7,043 bases of DNA from Candidatus Omnitrophota bacterium (GCA_028687205.1 JAQUAP010000061.1:1-7043), one strand, 5' to 3'. Counted from the stretch's first letter, positions 1-6,370 are shown. Notes: generated by a model not told the origin, from the sequence alone. Numbers and translations are program-made.

Positions 1-908
1 TTATTAATTGCGCCAGGGGCGGGATTGTCGATGAACAGGCGCTGGTAGCAGCCATAAAAGAAGGCAAGGTTGCCGGAGCTGCCCTGGATGTCTTTGAGAA
101 AGAGCCGGTTACTGCCGAGAATGAACTCTTAAAGCTGGAGAGCGTAGTGGTCACTCCGCACCTCGGCGCTTCTACCGAAGAGGCCCAGGTTAATGTCGCT
201 ATTGAAGTCGCGGAAATCGTGCGCGACGCGCTTTTGGACAGAGGGATACGCAATGCCGCCAACTATCCTTGTTTAGAGGCGGAAGTCTGTAAGATGCTTA
301 ATCCTTATATTGTCCTGGCGGAAAAAGTAGGCTCATTCGCCGCCCAGCTTGTCGAGGGAAGGTTCCAGGAATTAGATATAAGTTATAGCGGAGAGATTGC
401 CGCGTATGACCTAAGCCCGCTGACCATGGCGCTCTCTAAGGGCTTGCTCTCCCCGATCTTAAAAGAAACCGTTAATTTCATCAACGCGGTTTCTTTAGCC
501 AAAGAAAGAGGGATTAAGATCAAGGAAGCCAAGTCCTCTAAGGAAGAAGAGTTTGTTAATCTTATTAAACTGGCCTTAAAAACGGATAAGGGCACGCGCA
601 CAGTCTGGGGTACGCTTTCCGGGAATAAGCAGGCCAGGATTGTTAAAATAGACGAATATTATGTGGAGCTCTATCCTGTGGGCGAGATGATTTATATCGA
701 GAACTGGGACCGACCGGGGTTGATCGGAAACCTGGGCACGGTTTTAGGCAAGCATAATATTAATATCGCGGCGATGACTTTTGGCCGGGATAAGCCGGGA
801 GGTAAGGCGATCAGTGTTTTGAATGTGGACAGCCCTGTCTCGGCTGAACTGGCGGGTAAGCTTAAAAAATTAGAAAATGTTTTAACGATTAAGGGGATCA
901 AGGTATGA
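1..908 (+). CDS. serA: D-3-phosphoglycerate dehydrogenase, C-terminal part (5' truncated by window edge)
   Basis: Catalyses NAD-dependent oxidation of 3-phosphoglycerate to 3-phosphohydroxypyruvate, the first step of serine synthesis, in the cytoplasm. The frame is open from base 3, giving 301 visible residues; the N-terminal substrate domain and most of the Rossmann domain lie outside the window. Numbering from base 3, the visible start carries the catalytic Arg (CARGG, R5), the Glu of DVFEKEP (E34) and the general-acid His of PHLGAST (H53). The R-to-E spacing of 29 matches that of D-2-hydroxyacid dehydrogenases. Residues ~95-220 fit the intervening allosteric substrate-binding domain of long (type I) enzymes. 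Residues ~228-301 are an ACT domain (IENWDRPGLIGNLGTVLG), which in this family binds serine for feedback inhibition. The stop overlaps the next start (ATGA), suggesting translational coupling. An internal ATG at 147 is not the start, because conserved sequence precedes it. Confidence 0.96.
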   Translation, partial: INCARGGIVDEQALVAAIKEGKVAGAALDVFEKEPVTAENELLKLESVVVTPHLGASTEEAQVNVAIEVAEIVRDALLDRGIRNAANYPCLEAEVCKMLNPYIVLAEKVGSFAAQLVEGRFQELDISYSGEIAAYDLSPLTMALSKGLLSPILKETVNFINAVSLAKERGIKIKEAKSSKEEEFVNLIKLALKTDKGTRTVWGTLSGNKQARIVKIDEYYVELYPVGEMIYIENWDRPGLIGNLGTVLGKHNINIAAMTFGRDKPGGKAISVLNVDSPVSAELAGKLKKLENVLTIKGIKV

Positions 909-2650
909 AGAAGCTGTTGATATTGGTTTTGTGCGCCATGGCTTATGGTTTATTTTCGCTGTTTATTGCCCGGGCTTACGCGAAAGATAAAGAACTGGTG
1001 CTTATCTATACCGGCGAGACGCACGCAGCGCTTTATCCCTGTAATTGCCCGTCTGAACCGGATGGCGGCGTTGCCCGGCGAGCCACCCTGATCAACCAGT
1101 TAAGGAAAAAATATCCTGATTCCCTGGTATTGGATGCGGGGAATTTCTTCGGCGGCGGGCTCCTGGACCAAAACACCCAGAGTGCGCCATTAGATATACA
1201 GCGCACCAGGATAAACCTGGATGCGATGCAACTGATGAAATACGATGCCCTGGCGATAAGCGAGGACGAATTTAATTTCGGCCAGGAGTTCTTAAAAGAA
1301 AATACGGCTAAGGTAAAGTTAAATTTTATCTCCTCTAATTTAAAATTTGCGGACATCGCTCCGTATGTGATTAAAGAAGCGGCTGGATTAAAGGTAGGCA
1401 TCATCGCGCTGACTAACCCCGCAGCAAAACAGAAAGCAGGAGATGTAAAGTTCATTGAGCCGAGGCCAGCCGTAGAGACGGCAGTGCGGGAGTTAAAATC
1501 AAAAGGCGTTCTCTTCATCATTCTCTTAAGCAATCTCGGGGAGGCCGAGGATTTGAAAGCCATAGAGAATATCCCGGAGATCCGCGTGGTTATCGACGGC
1601 CATGGCCGTAATCAAAAAGCGTTATTTACTAAAGCAGGCAGCGCAATAATTTTAAGGCCCTCCTGGCAGGGCCGCAGGCTTAACCAGGCTGTCTTAAGCC
1701 TTAAAGGCGATAAGATAGATAATGTCAGCGTAGAAGATATCCGGGTTTCGGATAAGGTCAGCGATGACCCGAATATCCTGGCTATACTGCCGCGTTGTTT
1801 TACGGATAATGACTGTAAAAAAGAGGGCCTGGTTGGCGCATGCCAGAACGCCGGCAGCCTTAATGCCGGTTGTTTGTTCAGCGAAGCGGTCAAAGTTAAA
1901 CTCACGGTAGTTACCCCTAAAGAATGTTTAAGCTGTAACCCGGAGCCGGTGGTTAATTTCCTTAAGAAACAGCTTCCTGGTTTGGAAGTTACCTATATTT
2001 ATTACCCGGATAAAAAAGCGGAAAAGCTTATCGCAGATTTAAAGGTCTCCGGCCTTCCGCTCTATCTTTTAGGTAAAGAAGTAACCCGCGACAGGAATTT
2101 TGCCAACCTCAAAGCTTCCTTAGAGCAGCGGGGGGATTTTTATATGTTAAAACCGCAGGCCGGCGGCTTGAGCTATTTTCTTGGCCGTAAGAAACAAAAG
2201 GGGAAATTAGATTTATTTATCAGCCTTTTTAACCGGGATGCTGCCTGGGTGCTGAATATAATTAAGGAATTCAACCCCACAGTGCATTTTTTAGCTACCA
2301 TACGGGGCGATAAAATAGATGCCTTGTATGGCGATACCGAGATTGAAGAAGATTTACGCGCCCTGTGCGTGCAGAGATATTACCCTAAAGGTTTCTGGGA
2401 TTATATAACCTGCAGGGCAAAGAAGATTAACAGCTCCTGGTGGGAGGATTGCGCCGGCGGCATGGATTTCAAAAAAATAAAATCCTGCGCCCGTTCTCCC
2501 GAAGGTAGTGGTTTACTAAAAGAAAATAGCAGCCTTGGCCGGGAGCTTAAAATTATGTTCGGGCCGGCTTATCTTATGGATAACCAGGAGATATTTTCTT
2601 CCAAAGGCGCGCTATCTAAGGAAGAATTAAAGAAGAAGTTAAAAAAGTAG
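905..2650 (+). CDS. Exported metallophosphatase-like (5'-nucleotidase family) protein fused to thioredoxin-like domains
   Basis: The 581 residues begin with a signal peptide (MKK, hydrophobic core, probable cleavage after AYA at ~26), so the protein should be periplasmic or surface-exposed. Residues ~30-285 follow the order of 5'-nucleotidase/UshA-type metallophosphatases: YTGETHAALYPCNC (35-48), GGVARRATL (54-62), LVLDAGNFF (74-82), ISEDEF (118-123), LLSNLG (207-212) and VIDGHGRN (229-236). Several usual metal ligands are altered (DxH to ExH, GD to GN, GNHE to SEDE, SHLG to SNLG, GHxH to GHGR), so phosphatase activity is doubtful. A cysteine-rich linker (C298, C304, C313, C323) leads to a thioredoxin-like domain with CLSC (341-344) and a cis-Pro-like GLP (383-385). 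Residues ~433-581 look like a second DsbA/GILT-like region with GPAYL (553-557) and Cys 488, 503, 516 and 528, but no CxxC. The mature part has 12 cysteines. The start overlaps the serA stop. Function is unproven; an envelope redox or binding role is inference. Confidence 0.85.
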   Translation: MKKLLILVLCAMAYGLFSLFIARAYAKDKELVLIYTGETHAALYPCNCPSEPDGGVARRATLINQLRKKYPDSLVLDAGNFFGGGLLDQNTQSAPLDIQRTRINLDAMQLMKYDALAISEDEFNFGQEFLKENTAKVKLNFISSNLKFADIAPYVIKEAAGLKVGIIALTNPAAKQKAGDVKFIEPRPAVETAVRELKSKGVLFIILLSNLGEAEDLKAIENIPEIRVVIDGHGRNQKALFTKAGSAIILRPSWQGRRLNQAVLSLKGDKIDNVSVEDIRVSDKVSDDPNILAILPRCFTDNDCKKEGLVGACQNAGSLNAGCLFSEAVKVKLTVVTPKECLSCNPEPVVNFLKKQLPGLEVTYIYYPDKKAEKLIADLKVSGLPLYLLGKEVTRDRNFANLKASLEQRGDFYMLKPQAGGLSYFLGRKKQKGKLDLFISLFNRDAAWVLNIIKEFNPTVHFLATIRGDKIDALYGDTEIEEDLRALCVQRYYPKGFWDYITCRAKKINSSWWEDCAGGMDFKKIKSCARSPEGSGLLKENSSLGRELKIMFGPAYLMDNQEIFSSKGALSKEELKKKLKK

Positions 2651-2677
2651 TTATTTTATCCCTTAAGAGGTGATGCT

Positions 2678-3916
2678 ATGAGCAAAAAAAACAGGATTTA
2701 TCTTATTGATGTCACTAACCGCGACGGGGTGCAGACCTCGCGTATCTGCCTGTCTAAACTGCAGAAGACCATGATCAATCTTTACCTGAATGAAATGGGG
2801 GTATTCCAGTCTGAGTTTGGTTTTCCGCTCACCCGCCATGAAACAAATTATCTCAATGCCAACCTGGAGCTGGTCAAGAAAGGCGTGCTTCTCCCGATAA
2901 GATTAGGGGGATGGCTCAGGGCAACGCGCGATGACGTCAAGAACGCCTTTAAGCTCGTGCCGCACTTAAAACACGTGAATCTTTCTATTTCTACTTCCGA
3001 CCAGATGATTGTGCATAAGTTTAAAGGTAAGCTGGACCATCAGTCAGTAATCAAAGAAATGACTGAAGCCGTCAAAGAAGCGGTGCATTTAGGCGCGGAG
3101 TCTGTCGGCGCCAATGCGGAAGATGCCTCGCGCACCGAAATAGATTATTTAGTTAAGTTTGCCCAGGCAGCCAAGGCCGCCGGAGCCAACCGGGTGCGCT
3201 ACTGCGATACTTTAGGGTGCGATACCCCGTTTTCAATCTATGAAAGAATAAAATTACTGGCTGAAGCAGTTAACCTGCCGATTGAAGTGCACTGCCATAA
3301 TGATTTAGGCCTGGTCGTGGCAAATTCCATCGCCGGCGCCAAGGCCGCCAACGACGCCGGGTGCGACGCTTACATCAATACCTGCGTCAACGGGATGGGC
3401 GAGCGCGCGGGCAACGCGGACCTGGTTTCCGTAATCCTGGCGCTCAAGTATGGCAATGATATGAAAAATTATGCGCTTGACGATAAGGTAAACCTTAAAG
3501 CCGCCTGGAAGATCTGTAAATACGCCTCTTATGCCTTTGGCGTGCCTATTCCGATAAACCAGCCGGGCGTAGGCGCTAATGCCTTTGCCCATGAATCAGG
3601 GATTCACGCGGACGGCGCGCTTAAAGACAGGCGCAATTACGAGCTTTACGATTACGAAGAATTAGGCCGTGGCGAGCCGGAGATAATCGATACCGGCAGG
3701 AAGATTACCGCCGGCGAGTACTCCGGGATCAAGGGTTTCCGGAACGTCTATGATAAGCTGGAGATTGTTTTTAAAGATGACAGCGAGGCGACCGAAGTCC
3801 TGGAATTAGTCAGGTACGCCAATGTGCATAACCAGAAGCCCTTGGTGGACGAAGAATTAAAATTTGTGGCTAAGTATCCGGATATCGCGCGCAAGATTTT
3901 TACCATGGCCCCGTAA
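2678..3916 (+). CDS. Homocitrate / 2-isopropylmalate / Re-citrate synthase family protein (HMGL-like DRE-TIM enzyme)
   Basis: A 412-residue cytoplasmic enzyme of the DRE-TIM metallolyase superfamily, whose synthase members condense acetyl-CoA with a 2-oxo acid using a divalent metal. Visible motifs: DVTNRDGVQT at 11-20 (catalytic R15, metal ligand D16), AEDASRTE at 147-154, HCHNDLG at 205-211 (metal-binding HxH), GMGERAGN at 239-246, and HESGIHADG at 305-313, typical of the homocitrate and isopropylmalate synthases. The length is near NifV and short homocitrate synthases. There is no room for the ~120-residue LeuA regulatory domain, so a feedback-inhibited LeuA is unlikely. The first motif reads RDGVQ rather than the common R(D/E)GEQ. 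The substrate could be 2-oxoglutarate, 2-oxoisovalerate, pyruvate or oxaloacetate (Re-citrate synthase); no lysine, leucine or nitrogenase neighbour decides it. The ATG follows a good Shine-Dalgarno, AAGAGGTGA at 2665-2673. It lies in a tight cluster with the upstream gene and purA. Confidence 0.9.
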   Translation: MSKKNRIYLIDVTNRDGVQTSRICLSKLQKTMINLYLNEMGVFQSEFGFPLTRHETNYLNANLELVKKGVLLPIRLGGWLRATRDDVKNAFKLVPHLKHVNLSISTSDQMIVHKFKGKLDHQSVIKEMTEAVKEAVHLGAESVGANAEDASRTEIDYLVKFAQAAKAAGANRVRYCDTLGCDTPFSIYERIKLLAEAVNLPIEVHCHNDLGLVVANSIAGAKAANDAGCDAYINTCVNGMGERAGNADLVSVILALKYGNDMKNYALDDKVNLKAAWKICKYASYAFGVPIPINQPGVGANAFAHESGIHADGALKDRRNYELYDYEELGRGEPEIIDTGRKITAGEYSGIKGFRNVYDKLEIVFKDDSEATEVLELVRYANVHNQKPLVDEELKFVAKYPDIARKIFTMAP

Positions 3917-3928
3917 AGGGAAAAAATA

Positions 3929-5200
3929 ATGAATATAGTTTTAGTAGGCACGCAATGGGGAGACGAGGGTAAGGGCAAGATCATCGATATTCTATCCGCC
4001 AGGGTAGATTACATCGTGCGCTATCAAGGCGGCAATAACGCCGGCCATACGGTAGTAGTGGGAGACAAAGAGTACATCTTTCATCTTATGCCTTCAGGGA
4101 TCCTGCATAAAGGAAAAATCTGTTGTATCGGTAACGGCGTCGTGGTTGACCCTTTAGTGCTCCTGGGCGAAATAAAGGAGATAAAGAATGCAGGTATTGA
4201 TATTAAAGGGCGCCTGAAGATTTCCACGCTGGCGCACGTCATCCTGCCGTATCACAGGATCCTGGACTGCTTACGCGAATCAAAAAGGAAAAATAAAATC
4301 GGGACTACCGGCAGGGGCATCGGCCCATGCTATGCGGATAAGATTATCCGCTGCGGGATAAGGATGGTTGACCTGCTTAACCCTAAGGTCTTAAGCGATA
4401 AATTAAAGGATAACCTGAAAGAAAAGAACGAAATCTTTAAGAAGGTCTATCGGCACAGCGGGTTTAATTTTAACGCCATCTATAAGGAGTATCTGAATTA
4501 CGGGAGGTTATTTTCCCCCTACATCTCCAATACCGCGCTTATATTAAATCAGGCGATCATGGATAAAAAAGACATCCTTTTTGAAGGCGCGCAAGGGACA
4601 TTTTTAGATATTGATTTCGGGACCTATCCTTTCGTGACTTCTTCTTCGGCTACTTCCGGCGGCGCCTGCATAGGCGCGGGCGTATCTCCGGTAAAGATAG
4701 ATAAGGTTATCGGCGTAGCCAAGGCTTACACTACCCGGGTCGGAGAAGGCCCTTTCCCCACGGAATTTGCCGCGGGTTTCGGCAAGTTTATGCGCGAAAG
4801 GGGCCATGAATTCGGCGCGACTACCGGCAGGCCAAGAAGATGCGGCTGGTTTGACAGCGTGGCGGTAAAAGAAGCAGTGATGTTAAACGGGATATCCGAA
4901 TTAGCCATCATGAAGATGGATATACTCGATGGCTTAAAAGAGGTCAAGGTCTGTACGGCTTATAAATATAAAGGTAAGCTCTTCAGGGAATTTCCCCATG
5001 ACCTGGAAGTACTTAGCCGGCTTAGACCGGTATATAAAACATTAGCCGGATGGCCAAGGAGAGCGGTTAAGCCGAGGAGCTTAAAAGGTTTACATCCCAA
5101 TGCCAGGAGTTACCTGGAAAGGCTCTCGGATATGCTCAAGGTTAAAATCGCGATGGTTTCGGTTGGCTCAGACAGGAAAGATACTATTTTCCTTGACTAG
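3929..5200 (+). CDS. purA: Adenylosuccinate synthetase
   Basis: Joins IMP and aspartate using GTP to form adenylosuccinate, the first committed step from IMP to AMP, in the cytoplasm. The 423 residues are close to the usual ~430. Visible signatures: the phosphate loop WGDEGKGK at 10-17 with catalytic D12; NNAGHT at 36-41 with catalytic H40; IGTTGRGIGP at 124-133; EGAQGTFLDIDFGTYPFVTS at 219-238, which contacts IMP; TTRVGEGPFPTE at 268-279; GATTGRPRRCGWFD at 296-309; and the guanine-binding MKMDILDG at 328-335, normally TKLD. The C-terminal end keeps SVGSDRKDTI, where most homologues have GPDR. The ATG lies 12 bases after the preceding stop, with a modest AAAGGGA Shine-Dalgarno that overlaps that stop, so it probably shares the upstream transcript. 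All key catalytic residues are present, so I expect an active enzyme. Confidence 0.98.
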   Translation: MNIVLVGTQWGDEGKGKIIDILSARVDYIVRYQGGNNAGHTVVVGDKEYIFHLMPSGILHKGKICCIGNGVVVDPLVLLGEIKEIKNAGIDIKGRLKISTLAHVILPYHRILDCLRESKRKNKIGTTGRGIGPCYADKIIRCGIRMVDLLNPKVLSDKLKDNLKEKNEIFKKVYRHSGFNFNAIYKEYLNYGRLFSPYISNTALILNQAIMDKKDILFEGAQGTFLDIDFGTYPFVTSSSATSGGACIGAGVSPVKIDKVIGVAKAYTTRVGEGPFPTEFAAGFGKFMRERGHEFGATTGRPRRCGWFDSVAVKEAVMLNGISELAIMKMDILDGLKEVKVCTAYKYKGKLFREFPHDLEVLSRLRPVYKTLAGWPRRAVKPRSLKGLHPNARSYLERLSDMLKVKIAMVSVGSDRKDTIFLD

Positions 5201-5221
5201 GTTTTAAGCCTGTGTTATCAT
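5193..5221 (+). promoter_or_regulatory. Predicted sigma70-type promoter with extended -10 for the lipoprotein gene
   Basis: A -35-like TTGACT (5193-5198) is separated by 17 bases from a -10-like TATCAT (5216-5221). Each differs from consensus at one position, and TGT directly upstream of the -10 makes it an extended -10. The -35 box overlaps the last codons and stop of purA. Transcription would begin near 5228, leaving a leader of about 20 bases that carries the ribosome binding site. This suggests the lipoprotein gene is transcribed independently of the serA-purA block, perhaps in addition to read-through. It is predicted from sequence only. Confidence 0.6.
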
Positions 5222-5239
5222 TAATTTTCAAAGAAAGGG

Positions 5240-5246
5240 AGAGGTG
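5240..5246 (+). promoter_or_regulatory. Shine-Dalgarno site that fixes the lipoprotein start
   Basis: AGAGGTG lies a few bases before the ATG at 5251, at a spacing normal for a ribosome binding site. An in-frame ATG at 5212 has no such site, would put charged residues ahead of the signal peptide, and lies upstream of the predicted transcription start near 5228. The start at 5251 is therefore preferred. Confidence 0.8.
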
Positions 5247-5250
5247 GAAT

Positions 5251-5904
5251 ATGAAAAAACTATGGCAAGTCGGATTAATCGTCTTTATGGGTTTAGCTTT
5301 AGCAGGGTGTACTTTTATTTTCCAGAGCGGCAGGCGTTCGGATAAGCAAAAGATCGATGAACTTTCACAGCAGTTAGATAATTTAGCCCAGGCCAAGAAA
5401 CTCCTGGAAGAAAGATTAGGCCAGGAGATTACCGACAAGCAGGTCAAGCTGCAGATGATGGAGAAGGGCCTGGTAATTACCGTAGTCGGAGACCTGCTTT
5501 TTGATTCCGGAAAGGCTAAAATCAGGCAGGAGGCCTATCCGCTTTTGGATAAGGTCGCTACCGTCTTAAAAGATAATATGGCCGGTTTTAATATCGGCAT
5601 CGAAGGATATACGGATAATGTCCCCATCAGGCATTCGGGCTGGAGATCGAATTGGGAGTTATCTACCGCCCGGTCTTTAAGCGTTTTGCATTTCTTAGTC
5701 AAAGAAAAAGGTATTTCTCCGGAGCGCCTCTCGGCAATTGGTTTTGGCGAGTATCGGCCGGTCGCTTCCAATGACACAAGGGAAGGCAGGAAGCTAAACC
5801 GCAGAGTTGAAATTGTTATTCAGCCCAAAGTAACCAAGGTTAAAGAAGGCCGGGCCCAGTCAGAAGAGCCGGCCATGAGCGAGCCGCAAGAGAATCTTAA
5901 ATAA
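5251..5904 (+). CDS. OmpA/Pal-family peptidoglycan-associated lipoprotein
   Basis: A 217-residue lipoprotein that should sit in the outer membrane and hold non-covalently to peptidoglycan. The N terminus is a type II signal peptide with lipobox LAGC; C20 becomes the lipidated residue, and Thr at +2 does not suggest inner-membrane retention. Residues ~30-70 are polar and heptad-like (IDELSQQLDNLAQAKKLLEE), probably a coiled-coil stalk. Residues ~72-191 are an OmpA C-terminal/MotB-type domain: ITVVGDLLFDSGKAKI, GYTDNVPI with D122, NWELSTARS with R141, and LNRRVEIVI. In OmpA an Asp and an Arg in these positions bind diaminopimelate. The GYTDNVP form resembles MotB-like and OmpA-like proteins more than classical Pal. 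A short charged tail follows. The gene has its own predicted promoter and precedes a small coiled-coil membrane protein; no tolA or tolB is visible, so I do not assign the symbol pal. Confidence 0.93.
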   Translation: MKKLWQVGLIVFMGLALAGCTFIFQSGRRSDKQKIDELSQQLDNLAQAKKLLEERLGQEITDKQVKLQMMEKGLVITVVGDLLFDSGKAKIRQEAYPLLDKVATVLKDNMAGFNIGIEGYTDNVPIRHSGWRSNWELSTARSLSVLHFLVKEKGISPERLSAIGFGEYRPVASNDTREGRKLNRRVEIVIQPKVTKVKEGRAQSEEPAMSEPQENLK

Positions 5905-5915
5905 GGCTTAAGCCT
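5904..5915. repeat. Perfect 12-base palindrome between two genes
   Basis: AGGCTTAAGCCT reads the same on both strands and spans the last base of the lipoprotein stop codon and most of the 15-base gap. As RNA it could only hairpin by opening its centre, and no T-run follows, so it is not a terminator. It overlaps the weak AAGG (5903-5906) that might serve the next gene as a ribosome binding site. It may be chance. Confidence 0.4.
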
Positions 5916-5919
5916 AAGG

Positions 5920-6285
5920 ATGAATAAAAACAGGGTCATACTCATACTGGCAATCGCGATTTTGCTGCTTTTGGTCCTGAATATAGGTTCGTGTATCAAC
6001 GCTTATAATCAGAATGCCCTGCGCAAGAAAGAGATGCTCCAAAGGCTGAACCTTGAAGAAAAAGCAGGCAAGGTTTTTCAGGAGAGGGCAAGCCTTGCCG
6101 AAAAGATAGAAGTAAAAAATAAAGAGTTAGAAGACGAAAAGGCAAGCTTTGAGGCAGTGAAAAAGGCATTGATCCAGGAGCAACTGGTAAGCGCGGGACT
6201 AAAAGGTGAATTGGAGAAGGTAACCAGGGCCCTGGAAGCAGAATTGGCAAAAAAATCATCGACCAGTAAAAAGGCTAAAAAATGA
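5920..6285 (+). CDS. Small membrane-anchored coiled-coil protein of unknown function
   Basis: I do not recognise a family. The 121 residues begin MNKNR, then a hydrophobic stretch (~6-23) that is either a single transmembrane helix or a lipoprotein signal: IGSC ending at C25 is a marginal lipobox. Residues ~33-110 are highly charged, rich in Glu, Lys and Leu with little Gly or Pro, and look like a long coiled coil. The C terminus is a Lys/Ser tail (KKSSTSKKAKK). The topology resembles small envelope tethers or spacers. It lies 15 bases after the OmpA-like lipoprotein gene and before a terminator, so the two are probably co-transcribed and may act together at the envelope. Ribosome binding is odd: AAGG abuts the ATG and another AAGG lies 13 bases away, so translation may be weak or coupled to the upstream gene. 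Confidence 0.75.
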   Translation: MNKNRVILILAIAILLLLVLNIGSCINAYNQNALRKKEMLQRLNLEEKAGKVFQERASLAEKIEVKNKELEDEKASFEAVKKALIQEQLVSAGLKGELEKVTRALEAELAKKSSTSKKAKK

Positions 6286-6300
6286 ACTAAGGGGGTCAAA

Positions 6301-6322
6301 AAGAACAGTCCATACAGTTCTT
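6301..6322. repeat. Inverted repeat between the coiled-coil gene and the terminator
   Basis: AAGAAC at 6301-6306 and GTTCTT at 6317-6322 are exact inverted copies around a 10-base centre. Allowing one A-A mismatch, two more pairs (GT/AC) form around a CCAT loop. As RNA this is a small hairpin directly upstream of the terminator stem; as DNA it is an operator-like dyad 52 bases before the next start codon. Which applies cannot be decided from sequence. Confidence 0.5.
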
Positions 6323-6350
6323 AAAAAAAGGGGAGAGTATCCCCTTTTTT
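6323..6350 (+). terminator. Rho-independent terminator after the lipoprotein/coiled-coil unit
   Basis: An 11-base-pair stem (six A then GGGGA at 6324-6334, TCCCC then six T at 6340-6350) encloses the 5-base loop GAGTA. The core is four G-C pairs, and the 3' arm ends in the T-run. Because the A-tract mirrors the T-tract it would work in either direction, but both flanking genes are on the + strand. It closes the unit starting at the promoter near 5193 and separates it from the DUF4912 gene. Confidence 0.9.
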
Positions 6351-6363
6351 ATTCGTAAAAAAT

Positions 6364-6370
6364 GGAGGTG
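6364..6370 (+). promoter_or_regulatory. Strong Shine-Dalgarno of the DUF4912 gene
   Basis: GGAGGTG is close to the full anti-Shine-Dalgarno complement and precedes the ATG at 6374. It supports that start even though the gene runs off the window. I could not find a convincing -35/-10 pair in the bases between the terminator and this site. Confidence 0.8.

Noticed and set aside
147..908. ATG at 147 as the start of a separate short protein
   Set aside because: The frame is open back to the window edge and encodes conserved SerA sequence (CARGGIVDE, DVFEKEP) upstream of this ATG.
1033..1563. Long open frame on the - strand (176 codons)
   Set aside because: It lies wholly inside the exported fusion gene, shows no recognisable motif, and the opposite frame has clear domains. 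The other - strand frames are also shadows.
2651..2677. Possible promoter or terminator before the condensing-enzyme gene
   Set aside because: The 27-base gap contains only an AT-rich stretch and the Shine-Dalgarno; no hairpin and no -35/-10 pair is seen.
5212..5250. Upstream ATG extending the lipoprotein by 13 residues
   Set aside because: It lacks a ribosome binding site, adds charged residues before the signal peptide, and precedes the predicted transcription start; the ATG at 5251 has a good site.
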